Shown: positions 1-11,298, counted from the first letter of the stretch. The stretch: 64,000 nucleotides of DNA from Mytilus californianus (GCF_021869535.1 NW_026262668.1:14120348-14184347); one strand, 5' to 3'. Made by a program: numbers and translations. Notes: generated by a model not told the origin, from the sequence alone.

Positions 1-490
1 TGCAGTGAAACAGTTATAGTTTACCTGCAGTGGAACAAGTGTTGTGTCTGCAATTGAACAGGTGTATTGGTTTACATGCAGTAGAACAAGTGTTGTGCCT
101 ACAATTGAACAGGTGTATTGGTTTACATGCAGTGGAACAAGTGTTGTGCCTGCAATTGAACAGGTGTATTGGTTAACAAGCAGTGGAAAAGGAATATTTT
201 TTTACTTTCAGTGGGACAGATCAAGTATCCTGTTTTACTTGCAGTAACAGGTGTTAAAAACCGAAAGTTAAAAAAATGCATGGTTTTACCTGTACGAGGG
301 TGGGGGCTGATTTATCTTCAGTTGAACAGATGGAATTTTACTTTCAGTGGAACAGGTGTATTGTTTTACTTGCAGTTTAACAGATATTGTTTTACCTGCA
401 ATGGAAAAGATGTTGTTTTACTTGAAAACTTTATTATTATTTTATTTGCAGTAAAACAGTGTATTGTTTTACCTGTAGTTGAATAGGCAC
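1..490. repeat. Minisatellite, 28/51-bp units
   Basis: A degenerate tandem repeat built on GTGGAACAGGTGTATTG followed by TTTACCTGCA. In the first 180 bp a 51-bp dimeric unit is clear and gives a spurious 17-residue peptide period. Further right the units are about 28 bp and more diverged. Nearly every unit has an E-box-like CANNTG (CAGGTG). The same family returns at 3045-3640, 5766-5930 and 6168-6270. Stops and length changes rule out a protein. Confidence 0.85.
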
Positions 491-703
491 ATTGTTTACC
501 TACAACTACACAGGTTTATATTATGTACAATACTGATGTATGAAATTTGGGTTATAACATTTCATATTAATAACTTTATATAGACACAAAGTAATACCGA
601 CGTTTGGATTTATTAGCTTCTCTTAGTACATGCAAAGAATACGTCAGGTTTTAAACAAAAGCATGTAGTGTCATATCAGCAGATAAGATATAGCTTTATA
701 AAT

Positions 704-870
704 AAACTCATCATAGATACCAGGATTAAAATTGTGTACACCAGACGCGCATTTCGTCTACTAAAGGCTCATCAGTGACGCTAAAAATCAAAAAGGTTAA
801 AAAGACCCAATAAAGTACGATGTTGAAGAGCATTGAGGACCCAAAATTTTGAAAGGTTTTTATATATAAA
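704..870 (-). mobile_element. Dispersed hammerhead-bearing repeat, copy a
   Basis: Contains the 'ataaactcatcatagatacc' segment and then a TTTCGTC...TCATCAGTGACGC segment. I recall this as a very common Mytilus dispersed repeat. Read on the minus strand it holds a hammerhead motif, annotated separately. The stretch after it, up to about 870 ('aaagtacgatgttgaagagc'), is part of the same repeat as I remember it. It probably derives from a retrozyme or a Penelope-like terminal repeat. That origin is inferred. Confidence 0.7.
738..781 (-). ncRNA. Hammerhead ribozyme motif, dispersed copy a
   Basis: Minus strand, 5' to 3': stem I GCGTCA; core CTGATGA; stem II GCCT-loop-AGAC with one mismatch; core GAAA; a two-pair stem III around a GCGC loop; triplet GUC; stem I partner TGGTGT. 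GCGTCA and TGGTGT pair at six positions counting G-U wobbles. All core nucleotides for cleavage after the C of GUC are present. The tiny stem III matches the minimal type-I hammerheads described in Penelope-like elements and metazoan retrozymes. Activity is not shown by sequence alone. Confidence 0.75.
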
Positions 871-1040
871 AGAGGCAAATGAAAACAAAGGGATCAGCAA
901 AAATCCAAAGCCGAAGAAATACCGTCAATACCTTGGCAGGAAAACACAAAAAGCTAAAAATAAACAACAGTCCACAAAACAAAAGATAGAAAACTATAAA
1001 ATGCGCAACACGAACTACACTCAAACTGGATTACTTGTAC
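871..1040. repeat. Probable dispersed repeat fragment
   Basis: A-rich stretch including 'agcaacacgaac'-like wording ('gcgcaacacgaactacac') that I recall from Mytilus interspersed repeats. The 82-residue ORF across it (833-1081) is lysine- and asparagine-rich low-complexity translation, with no recognisable domain. Confidence 0.35.
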
Positions 1041-1081
1041 TTAAAAAATCAAACAGCCTATTGTTTATGCACGTTAGCTAA

Positions 1082-2938
1082 CGCAACTTAATTGTGACAT
1101 GAAAACTCTATGACGTTTCTTCCAGTTCGGCAAAAAACAGCAGATTATAGTGTTCCATTTCCCGTGTTTCACGGATTCCAATATGATGTACGCGTCAAAA
1201 TAAGTTTTCTCAAGAAAACTGAAATTTAGACAAAAATTAACACGAAAGATGCTACACTACCTGTAACCATGATATTGAAGGTTCAACTACAAATATTGCG
1301 ATTTTTTACGTGTGTACAAGGGTAAATTTAAATTGACTAACGCTTAGAATTTGAATTTTGTTTTTCACTATGACTGAGCTTTTTAAAGTTTAGGCCAATA
1401 AAAATTGTTCTAGTAATTTCGATCTACTGGCACCAATTTTGACTTTTCCTCATTATCTGGATGGAGTAGTTTAACTGATTCACGTAAAACTATACCATTG
1501 TCCGATCTATTAATGAGGTGTGACAAAATCTTTAAAAGGATTAAAGGTGCATTGCATTTTGTCATTTGTCTCATTTATAATTGTCGTAAGGAAAAAAGAA
1601 TAAAGACTTCGCTTGCTCTCTCTAAAGCTTAAAGCAAAATGTTTAAGAAATCAATACTTGAATGTGAAAAAAATCTAAGGTTTGTAAAACTAAACTTTTG
1701 TTACATTAACTAATTAAAAATACGATTTCTCCGCGAAACAAATCCAACATTAATTTTCTCACTTTCAAGAAGTTACAATGACCTTAAAGATTGAAAACAA
1801 ATTTCAAGTTTCAGTGCCAGCAATTGTACATGTATACGTTGTCATTTGTTTTAATTTATAAAAAAGAACAGCTAAGTTTCAAAAGATAATGAAATGTTAA
1901 TCTTTTACATTTATATTTGTTTTGTGATATACATTTATAGTTTTAAACAGGAAATTATTACTTACAGTTCAAATGAAAATTGTTAAATTCTAAAACTAGA
2001 CGTCTTTTCCGGCTTATTTATATTTTGTACTTACTGTGTCATTGAAACAAGACCTTTGAAGAGTATAATCGAGTTCGTATTTAATAATAGGCCAAATACA
2101 TGTAACATTCTAGAATTAAATACTTAATTCTACCTATCATTTCAAGTTTCTTAGATTTTAACTATTCAGAAATAATGAATTCACCAATTAGATGGAATAG
2201 TTTTTATACACCCGACTCCTAAATATCGCGTGCTTAGCGGAAAAGCAACAAATACCAATTTTCAAGATTTTGGTTTGACCAGGCCAGGGTTAGCGCGTTT
2301 AATGAAATGGGTCAAAAGTGGACCATGACACAGAGATGGTTAAAGCGGAATAGAAGGTGATTTTCGAACAATTTTTACATTTCACCCGATCGGGGTTTCT
2401 GAAAGCTATTTTTTGCGGCAACAGAATGAGATCTGACAAATACTGATACATTGATAAATGACATGTGATCTCTTCAGTACCGGATAACAAAAGTTGGTGT
2501 TTATTGCTGTTATCTTTCAAAATTTGACTGTGTGTTTCAAAAGTCCAATTTGCAATATTTTTGAAAATTAAGGAGAAACTTGTACTATGACGTCAGATTC
2601 AGTGTTCTGAAGAAAGACAGCTTTTTTTTGAGAAATACTCAAAAAAAAGTTGAAAGGTCGGTGACATATACTTTTTTAGGTTTTATTTCAAAGAAAACAC
2701 ACTATGTTTTTTTCTTGCAATCTTTATGAAGAAATCACTGTCAGTGATCCCCCAATTTTTTTCATCATATTTGATTCTTAATATCATGAAGTACCTTCAC
2801 ACAAAATTTGAAGAAAAGAATCACTGGTTAAAATGAAAAGGCTGTTTGGTCTTTAATTGTTGACTCTGTGTTCCCACATTTTTATCCGTTTCTATCAATT
2901 TCTAAATGATTAAAAGTTTAGTGCAAAAGTTCTAATCA
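1082..2938. other. AT-rich intergenic DNA, nothing recognised
   Basis: No tandem structure, credible ORF, tRNA or known repeat end seen. The small minus ORF at 2299-2520 shows no domain. Confidence 0.5.
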
Positions 2939-3044
2939 TTGTTCAAGGGATCCACCGTTAAGTTGATTAGCTTAAAATTAATCATAAACAGTACATCATC
3001 GTTCGTGGTTATATTGTTGCAAGTAAGAAAATATTTTCTGGTTG

Positions 3045-3640
3045 CCGCACTTAGACGTGTTTTGTATGGCGGAATAGCTGTATTGTTTTACCAGCAGTGG
3101 AATAGGTGTTTTGTGTTTATCCTGTGGTGGAACAGGTGTATTGTTTTACCAGCAGTGGAATAGGTGTTTTGTATAATCTGCGGTGGAACAGTTGTATTTG
3201 TTTACCAACAGTGGAATAAGTGTTTTGTTTAACCTGCAGTTGAACAGCTGTATTGTTTTACCAGCAGTGGAATAGGTGTTTTGTCAAACCTACGGTAGAA
3301 TATCTGTTTGTTTAATGCGGTGGAACAACAGGTATTGTTTTTCCAGCAGTGGAATAGGTGTTTTGTTTAAACTATTGTGGAACAGCTGTATTGTTTTATC
3401 AGCAGTGGAATAGATGTTTTGTTTAACATGCAGTGGAACAGCTGTATTTTTGTTACCAGCAATGGAATATGTGTTTTGTTAAACCTGTTGTGGAACAGCT
3501 GTATTGTTTTACTAGCAGTGGAATAGGTGTTTTGTTCAACACACAGTGGAACAGCCATATTGTTTTACCAGCAGTGGAATAGATGTTTTGTTTAACCTTC
3601 GTATAAACATCTGTATTGTTTGATCTGTAGCTGAACAAGT
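3045..3640. repeat. Minisatellite, 28/56-bp dimeric units
   Basis: Alternating half-units of 28 bp: GTGGAACAGCTGTATTG with TTTTACCAGCA, and GTGGAATAGGTGTTTTG with TTTAACCTGCG. They form a 56-bp dimer repeated about ten times. It is the same family as 1-490 but with a more regular dimer. The left MITE copy starts directly at its right edge. Confidence 0.88.
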
Positions 3641-3645
3641 CTACA

Positions 3646-4093
3646 GGTTGCACTTTGTAAATACAGCTGTTTCTCAAACCACGCCTCTTTTGGGGAGATA
3701 TTTAATATTCATAGGTATGTTAATTTGTTAACGTACTGGTTCCCATTGATGATCTCTGTGTTTCATCTCATAGAGACATCACTTGGGAATGTAACCAGTA
3801 TAGATAAACATGGTAGCGGCTAAATTTTAATTTTTAGGAGGTCCAAAAATGGAGGTAAGGGTAGTATAGAATTTTAGTATAAGTTTAAACTCTTAGAAGT
3901 TCAGGGCATATAAATGTTGAAAATATGCCGCACAGCCCTATATTTTGACCTTTGAATAAAATAGTAGTGCATATAAACTTTCCGTTCTGGGATATTATTT
4001 TTCACGAAACTTCATAGTAAAAGTGTCACAGTTTTAGCCGCAAAGGGAGTTCCTATGGGAAATTGCATTGTCTGTATTTACAGAATTGCAACC
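3646..4093. mobile_element. MITE copy 1, TA-target type
   Basis: A 448-bp element with terminal inverted repeats. It starts GGTTGCACTTTGTAAATACAG, and its end read in reverse starts GGTTGCAATTCTGTAAATACAG. The flanks are CA on the left and TA on the right, so one side of the TA duplication has mutated. There is no coding capacity. TA target duplications suggest mobilisation by a Tc1/mariner-type transposase, which is inferred. It lies in the same orientation as copy 2 at 5331-5763 and is about 95% like it by eye. Confidence 0.82.
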
Positions 4094-5330
4094 TATATAG
4101 GGTTAAAAAATAGAACATACAGAATTTCACAAAATCTGGTTTATCTCAGAGATTTTAAAGAATTTAACTCAAATATGAAGTTTTATAAATATTTCATGAA
4201 GATTGAGAAAATCCTGGGCCTTAACTATGATGACTCAGCATAAATTCACAGTTTAAAGTATGCATGGTTTACTTAAAGCCCTGAATTCAAAATAAATTCA
4301 TAATATATGCCTATTTGTAATTTAAATTGTTTAGAAGTGCTTATATTTACTCTTCGCAGTAATTGCAACTCATTCATCCTTCCTAAATATTTCTGGTGGG
4401 GTGTTTTTGTCCTGTCGATAACCCAAAAGTAAGCCGTAACGCCTAAATGTGCTTTTTTGTGACTGCGGCATAAAAAAATACAAGCTAGAATTACAAAAAG
4501 ACCTCAGTAAAACTTACAATAGTGTGTTCTATCCGAAATATGTAGTAAATATTTCACATTGCTAGAAACAGGGAAAAAAATTAGGAAATGTGAGGCCCCA
4601 GGGGCAAAAAACAGAGGAAAATGCCTACCCCTGAGTCATAAAACAGATAATTTAACTTGTAAATGCTATGATTTTTTTATTTTAAAGGTCTTTTATAAAG
4701 TAAACAATAACTGTGCTAGGAAGTTATGCAAAAATCAGATGTAAGCAGTCATTTCAATGAAACTTGTAGTGAATTTATGCACCAGACTGATATCTTCATA
4801 AATACAACTTTTGCAAATATGCCTTTGTTTAAACACTTCTAGGACATATATTAACTAACTTATGTTAGATATATGGTTAGGGATGATACTGTTGTGACAA
4901 GAATTCTAAACTGACCATTTGAGGCAGAAATTGTGAACTTTCATTGACAAATAGGCATACAGTAAGATGTGGACTGGAGACACAGGCAGGATTTGATACT
5001 TTGTATAATCTTGAATGTTGGAATGCTTAACTACTAAACAAAACATTTATAGTATTCTAAAATGCTTTCAATTTGTTATCAGAATAGTTTCAAACAGGTT
5101 TTAGACAGTTCATGTCAGAAAACATGCACATAGGGTAAGCTGGCAATAATTAGAGTCTTGTTTTCAAAATCTTTAAAAAATTGAAACAGGGGTAGGGGTA
5201 TAAAATGTACTGTAAAAGGAGACTTAGAGTATATGCAGTGATTTCTTTAAGGCTATAATTCTGATAAATAAGTATTGTTGTGAGAAAAAGTGTTTTTAGA
5301 GAGTTTTCTATTTGAATAAATGTTTGTATA
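4094..5330. other. Segment between the two MITE copies
   Basis: AT-rich and without a convincing gene. Minisatellite units lie left of copy 1 and right of copy 2 but not in this interval. It may therefore be a separate insertion or the product of unequal exchange between MITE copies. No terminal repeats of its own were found. Confidence 0.4.
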
Positions 5331-5763
5331 GGTTGCACTTTGTAAATACAGCTGTTTCTCAAACCACGCCTCTTTTGGGGAGATATTTAATATTCATAGG
5401 TATGTTAATTTGTTAACGTACTGGTTCCCATTGATGATCTCTGTGTTTCATCTCATAGAGACATCACTTGGGAATGTAACCAGTATCGGTTAAATTTTAA
5501 TTCTTAGGAGGTCCAAAAATGGAGGTAAGGGTAGTATAGAATTTTAGTATAAGTTTAAACTCTTAGAAGTTCAGGGCATATAAATGTTGAAAATATGTCG
5601 CACAGCCCTATATTTTGACCTTTGAATAAAATAGTAGTGCATATAAACTTTCCGTTCTGGGATATTATTTTTCACGAAACTTCATAGTAAAAGTGTCACA
5701 GTTTTAGCCGCAAAGGGAGTTCCTATGGGAAATTGCATTGTCTGTATTTACAGAATTGCAACC
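5331..5763. mobile_element. MITE copy 2, perfect TA duplication
   Basis: A 433-bp direct copy of the MITE at 3646. It is 15 bp shorter because of one internal deletion near 'accagtat'. TA at 5329-5330 and 5764-5765 gives a perfect 2-bp target duplication. The right flank continues as diverged 28-bp minisatellite units, so this copy lies at an array edge like copy 1. Confidence 0.85.
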
Positions 5764-5765
5764 TA

Positions 5766-6270
5766 CAGGAGTTTTTACCTGCAGTGGATCATTTTACATT
5801 TAATCTTCAGTGGAGTAGGTGTATTGTTTTACCTTCAGAGGATCATGTGTCATTTTTTTTCTGAAATGGAACAGTTGCCATTTTACCTCATTGGAGCAGG
5901 TGTATTATTTTATTTGCAGTCGAATAGACAAGAAAAGACGTGATAATTTATATCAACTTAGGCACACATAAGGTACTACAAGAGGATAACGATTATAAAT
6001 TAACAAATACATTAAATATACATTAAATTTGCAAGCATGTCATACTTTAAATAAATGAGCAATATAATTCAATACAACAACAATAAATCGAGGTTTGTCA
6101 ATACTTGCTATACAATAACTACAAAATTTATACTGATAATATTTAAAAAGATGCTAACACGATACGTTAGATGTATTGTTTTACCTGCGATGGAACGAAT
6201 GCATTTCTTAAGTGCAGTGGAACAGGAGTTGGATTACTTGCAGTAGAACAGGTGTTTTGCTTAACATGCA
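5766..6270. repeat. Scattered units of the 28-bp minisatellite
   Basis: Diverged units (GCAGTGGA...GGTGTATTGTTTTACCT) at 5770-5930 and 6168-6270, separated by about 230 bp of AT-rich DNA. Short ORFs across them are repeat translations. Confidence 0.7.
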
Positions 6271-6606
6271 ATCTAAAAGACAAGACAAACCTTTACAACT
6301 TAGACACAAATAAGGTGCTACAAGAGGATAACAATTACTAGTATACGTTAAATACTAGTTGGGTAGATCCAGAAAAGCGGTTCGGACGTATGAAATTTAT
6401 AAATTGTTATTTGATATTTTAATCAAATAATATTTATATTTTCATACCTGAACCCAAGTTCAAAGTACATATTTCATTAGGATTATTTTATACGTACATG
6501 GACGAATTATCATTTCAAATCAAATACAACCAAGTTATAAAGATTTATGCAGAAAATATCAAAGCAGTGTTATCATTTTGCCGATAATTTCCAGTATAAC
6601 GAGCAT
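6271..6606. other. Downstream flank of the lectin gene (3' UTR side)
   Basis: AT-rich. It directly follows the TAA stop of the minus-strand lectin exon, so it should hold the 3' UTR. No canonical AATAAA was found on the minus strand. An ATTAAA variant occurs near 6416-6421. Confidence 0.4.
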
Positions 6607-6830
6607 TTACGTCTCGCAAATAAAGTAATAGCCGCTCCAACAATACATATCATTCCATGCATATGCCGTATGCTGGAAATTGTGATATCCCAAACAGTGC
6701 TGATCACTATCTAAATTATCTGGTTGATCAGGTCCCCAGAAGGTCGGTTGTATATTGCGCTTTTCTGCATTGGTCCCTTCGTTCCATGTCCAGTTACCCT
6801 CAGATACAACATCCGATCCACCTATCCACA
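6607..6830 (-). CDS. PAN/C-type lectin gene, exon 4 (lectin C-terminal half)
   Basis: Final coding exon, encoding residues 152-225 and a TAA stop. The intron before it ends in TTTATTTCCAG, and the exon begins with the last two bases of a split codon (phase 1). C-type lectin hallmarks, in order: WIGG at 153-156, WTW, QPD at 187-189 (the QPD form usually goes with galactose-type binding), Cys197, WND at 210-212, Cys215 and Cys223. With Cys127 from exon 3 this makes the standard four-cysteine fold (127-223, 197-215). The product is probably a secreted calcium-dependent carbohydrate-binding protein, as in many bivalve defence lectins. The ligand is inferred. An ORF extends upstream past 6830, but that part is intron. 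Confidence 0.92.
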
Positions 6831-7295
6831 CTGGAAATAAACCTTTAAAAAGAAGTTTTGAAATCAAAATAATATTTATATCATATATATTTTGTATTCT
6901 AACAAACTTTAATAACACAGATAAGATAATGCCCCGGGTCCAAATGATGATTGTTCTAAGTATTCTCTTTCTGTTTCTTTTTTTTTATATACATTTGATA
7001 TATGTTGATAAATGAAGATGAATATATAAACAAGGGATTGAAAAATCAGGCCAAGAAATGAAAAACAATATCATGGTTAAAATAAAAAAAATATGTAGAG
7101 GTGCATCTCAGTCTAGAAAATACTCACATAATTTAAAATCGAAACTCGAACCCCGCCAAAAACCCAGGGTTAATCGTGCCGGATTGGTTGCGGTTGACGT
7201 TAAACCACTGTTCCTCTTAATCGGGTGTAAGCACTGACAAAAATGCCTAGGTTTCAAAATATAATTGATGTAGATGTTCAAACCGCTGAGTCTGT

Positions 7296-7661
7296 ATGCA
7301 AGTGTTTTGCTTTTTTATGGGGGCATTTGTACTACATATGGTTCCGAAATGTGATTTTGATCTATTTGAGGCAGTTCATGTTAGTTTCTTGTTAGATAAC
7401 TGTGGACCTTTTACATCTACTATTATATTATTAATTGACTATACAAGTAATGTCCATGTAAAAAAAATCGAGGATAATTATATTGTCCCCGAGATTCAAA
7501 GGGTTACAGTAGCTTTTTTGGTCAACGGAAATGACAATTATAAGAATGTATCAACTGGAGTGAAGGATCACTTAAAATCATGGGTATATATTTTAAGCAC
7601 CGTGGAGAGGAATGTGAGAAACTTGGAAAATATAAAAGTAAAGATACATAAAATGTTTTAA
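7296..7661 (+). pseudogene. Unrecognised 121-residue ORF, probable relic
   Basis: It reads through without low complexity and includes FEAVHVSFLLDNCGPFTS. No start is convincing. After its stop, other frames near 7780-8010 stay open and would encode a charged segment (QTKLDEILPL) and then a hydrophobic stretch (YLLIIPVILVYIGF) like a membrane span. This suggests the frameshifted remnant of a membrane-anchored protein, or a two-exon structure. I do not recognise the family and assign no function. Confidence 0.3.
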
Positions 7662-8186
7662 ATATTTAATAAAAATGTAATAATTGGAAAATTAACTATA
7701 TCTATATTCACGTTTATAGGGGAATGCTTATAAGTTCCATTGAACTATTTGAAGTAAATAGAAAACAGTTTTAAATGCATTTGACCAAGTAAAGCAGACA
7801 AAGTTAGACGAAATTCTACCATTGGTTCGAACGAAGACGGGGGATAAGAAATTAAGAAGCTATTTGACATCTTTAAAATCGTTGTTGGAATTGGAAACTC
7901 ATACCTCTTAATTATTCCAGTAATTCTTGTCTACATTGGTTTCTGTTTCAAAAAATCAGTGGAGATAGTAATCTTGGTGAAAATCTTTAAAATATCCCAG
8001 ATTTTATAAAGATATCTTGAAATGTTGGAAATTAACTAGTGGGTGTCTAACAATGAAGCAAAAAAAAAAAAAAAACAACTTTGATTGATTGGGTTACAAG
8101 CAATCTTATTTATGTAGATCATATATGAAATGATAAAGGCTGTGATTATCAAGATGATATCTTAAATAAATTGAAATATAAAAATC

Positions 8187-8320
8187 AAACTAGATAGTTG
8201 AAATAAATTAAATAACAAAATAAATACCAAATGATTTGGTTACCATCTTGAAGTCGGAAAACATCAAAAAAGAGAGGCGAAGGATACCAAAGGGACATAA
8301 ACACCACAGTCAAAATAAAA
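8187..8320. repeat. Dispersed Mytilus-type repeat fragment
   Basis: Includes 'gaggcgaaggataccaaagg' (8274-8293), a phrase I recall as frequent in Mytilus interspersed repeats. The minus ORF 8185-8418 over it has no domain. Confidence 0.5.
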
Positions 8321-8849
8321 GGAAACCAGTTCACCCGGAACGTTTTGCCAATAGAAATAGAAACATTATCAAACAAAATGTTGTATAATTTTCTTGTTAG
8401 CAAAAATATTTGAACCATCTATTGGATCTAGTAAACGGTAAAAGTATTCTAAATATTATACTAGATATAATGTTGCATCAGGACAAGGTATATATATGTT
8501 CATTTTAATCTTTGAAAGAAAAAAAAGTAAATAAGTAAAGGTGGAAACTACTACATATGATACAGAAATAGGAGCCATATTCTACCAATAAAGAAACTTT
8601 TATTCAGTTGGTAAAATAACAGTTTATGTAATTTTTGTTCACAAGAACAAGATAACGTTTTTGTGTCCTTATCTAATAATATTTTGGAATAAAATAAATC
8701 GTGTTTTAAGGAGAGGTAAAATATCTTTTAAGATAAAATTAAAAAATTAAGTTTTTAACTATAAAAAATGAATACAACACTTTATAAATGTCATGCGTCC
8801 GAAGTTCTTCTCTGAATTTACCTTCATCAAGAACGTCCAAAGCCAAATA

Positions 8850-9000
8850 TTTGAAAACCAAGGATATTATTCGAGCTATATGACCAAATAGGAAACAAAA
8901 AGGACAGCCAAATCCATCTAAGATAATTTTTTATCTGAGAGAGTTTAAACCTTAGTTCCTTCATAATTTCTTAATCTATAAACGGACAATTTTAGAAAGT
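8850..9000 (+). repeat. Dispersed repeat family E, diverged copy
   Basis: Shares 'atgaccaaa', 'agccaaatccatctaag' and 'tttaaaccttag'-type wording with 60610-60720. It is a diverged copy of the same interspersed repeat. Confidence 0.6.
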
Positions 9001-9262
9001 TTGGTATAAATCATGTCAGTACCGAAGTACTGACTACTGATCATTAGCTGATGATACCTTCGAAAATTGATAGTATAAGATTTCTAATGACGAACACTTT
9101 TGACTAATATTCAACGAAAAATTTTCCAATATACAAGGTGTATCACATATCTGATCAAAGGACAAAACATATCAATGTAATATTTATTGATTTATTTTAA
9201 AGAATTCAATGAAAAGCAGATTAGGTGTGAAAAATAGAATAAACATTTTTTTTTTGTATATA

Positions 9263-10730
9263 TGTAACACTCCCAAACGTGTCCATTCCCCCAAACGTGT
9301 CCGATTCCCCCAAACGTGTCTATTCTCCCCAAACATGTCCGTAATATTCAATATTGCCCAAACGTGTCCGATTTCATAACCCCCAAACGTGTCCGATAAT
9401 TGTTATTCGCCAAAATGTGTCCACTGTTAAACGCCAGAACGTCTCACGTCTTTTAGCGCTAATACACGTTTGTCCTAAATGACATCAGTAACGATTACGG
9501 CAATTCTATGATGGGGGACACAGTTGATGAAGTGGTCATTTATTATCATTAGTTTGTTCAATGCCGATTGTTAATTATTATCATAATTGCAAATTTAATC
9601 TGTTGCATATGAATTAACTTTTGAATGAAATTGCTTATTGTCCAGTTGCAAGTATTTCATGCATATTTAGAGCGAACATACAAATAATTTTAGTACAGTT
9701 GAATTATTCGTTTACTAAGTGAATTATTTTGTACTATTAAACTCCGATATATGCCTTTTTATATCATTCCTGTCGGCGAATATTACACGGCGGGCTTTCA
9801 ATTATAGAATGTACTTCCCTTTTTTCAACAGTTCTGATACAAACTGGTTTTTCAGTCCTTTTTTTTTAATTTTAGGTTTCGAACATCACTAAAGACACAC
9901 AAACAAGAGACATAACGTCCAGTGCCAAATATTTCATGCATTATTTGAACGACATCATATTTACAATAAATACTGTACATAGGTTTCATTATCATACTGG
10001 GAATTTAGGATTGGGCCTACATTTTTACGGTTATTCGGGATTAACACTAGTTGGGATTTCAATCTAAAAAAATTAAGGGCCAGTAAAGACCGATTTTTTT
10101 ATGACTTCAGTAAGAAACTACTTCAATCTCCGTTATGTAATAGAAGCCGTTTTAAACAAAAGTTACGGAAATTTAAAAAAAAAATGTTGCCTTCCAAAAT
10201 ACAACTGATGGCACCATGAAAGAGTGAAATGCTATAAAGGTTTAAATGCGCAGAGATAGTGACATTCTCCCTACACGAGGTATCTGATTTAATATCTACA
10301 ATTTAACTGAGCATGGCTGCTTACATTTACATCGAACAAGGTTGAACGGACGCCCCACTTTTACCCAGGTTATACTGCCGGTTTAAAAAAGACCTTAAGT
10401 AATTTATTTCTATTTTTTAATGAAATAGTAAAATGAGTATACGTTAATGAAAAAGCAATAACCAAATAACCTACGTAATATAATATGGACACGAATGATA
10501 GTTCCAGTAAAAGAAAAACATTAAGCTTGATATGGACACGATTGGGGGATTGGACATGTTTGTGAGATTGGGCACGTTTGGGGTTTATAAAAATGACACG
10601 CTTTGGCGCCCTTTTACATTAAGATATGTTTTGCAGTTCAGTGACGTCATGTGGACACGTTTGTAGGAATCGGACACGTTTGGGGGAATCGGACACGTTT
10701 GGGGGGAAGGACACGTTTCTGAGTATTACA
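9263..10730. mobile_element. Ginger-like DNA element, non-autonomous (1.47 kb)
   Basis: Starts TGTAACACTC and ends GAGTATTACA, so the outer inverted repeat is TGTAAYACTC. TATA flanks both ends, giving a 4-bp target duplication that is ambiguous in AT-rich DNA. Inside each end is an array of CCCAAACGTGTCC units: seven or eight on the left (9272-9435) and about nine inverted as GGACACGTTTGGGG on the right (10486-10720). Such arrays look like transposase-binding sites. TGTNA ends and a 4-bp duplication are features of Ginger elements. No transposase ORF remains. The class is inferred, helped by the similar element at 43697-45641. Confidence 0.65.
9905..10380 (+). repeat. Dispersed repeat family D, old copy
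   Basis: Matches 60730-61075 at several blocks: 'acgtccagtg-caaat', 'tcatgcat', the 'gacattctccctacacg' region and 'cggacgccccacttt'. It lies inside the Ginger-like element. A third copy is on the minus strand at 44690-44930, also inside a Ginger-like element. Confidence 0.6.
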
Positions 10731-10758
10731 TATATTCCAAATACCGTTTCGATTCCTA

Positions 10759-10802
10759 ACATCACTGAAGAAACATTAATTGTCGAGATCCGGATATGGT
10801 GT
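10759..10802 (+). ncRNA. Hammerhead motif in satellite unit 1, degenerate
   Basis: Same layout as the other units, but the second core box is GAGA instead of GAAA and stem II has lost its outer pair. Predicted inactive. It is the outermost (left) unit. Confidence 0.6.
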
Positions 10803-11298
10803 ACAAATTTTTGCACCTCATGTTTGCGGTATACCATCTTTTTCGCAAGTTTATTGTTTTCTGTTTGGTAATAAATTAATAATAAGATCTATTTTGTTAC
10901 ATCTTGTGATCCGTTTATTTGGCAATCGCCAATGGCAGTTAGCAGGGTTTAAGGACATCAGTTGTTCGACCTGCTAGTCAAATGCGTTTTGTTAAAATAT
11001 ACTTTTTCACTTTTTGGTCTTTTGGAAAATGTTGTTTGTGCTGTATTTAGACCCCTCTACCAAGAAATTTGTTTTGCATGCACACGTATAAAAGTTGCGG
11101 TTTTTATCCAACGCAATCATAGGTTTGAACGTTGTTTTCAATTTAGACTTGTTTATATATTTTTTCGTTTGGGCTTGTAGTATATTTGCCTTCGGGTTTA
11201 TATGATCCGTTCATCCTATTTCGACTCTTTCAAAATTCAAGAGTCTATCCTAAATTGAGGTAAATTATATGGCCTTCCAAATACCGTTTCGATTCAGA

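Noticed and set aside
833-1081. 82-residue ORF as a small gene
   Set aside because: Lysine- and asparagine-rich translation of repeat-like A-rich DNA, with no start context or domain.
6831-6918. Upstream extension of the lectin ORF (MLLKFVRIQNIYDINIILIS...)
   Set aside because: It lies 5' of a good TTTCCAG acceptor and has no lectin features. Exon 3 supplies the missing domain half in the correct phase.
7140-7260. tRNA or SINE-like box ('ggcggggttcgagtttcg' on the minus strand)
   Set aside because: A B-box-like motif exists, but no A box at the right distance and no cloverleaf could be drawn.
9272-9435. CRISPR-like or operator array of CCCAAACGTGTCC
   Set aside because: A mirrored set occurs at the other end of a TGTAA-ended element, so these are subterminal transposon sites.
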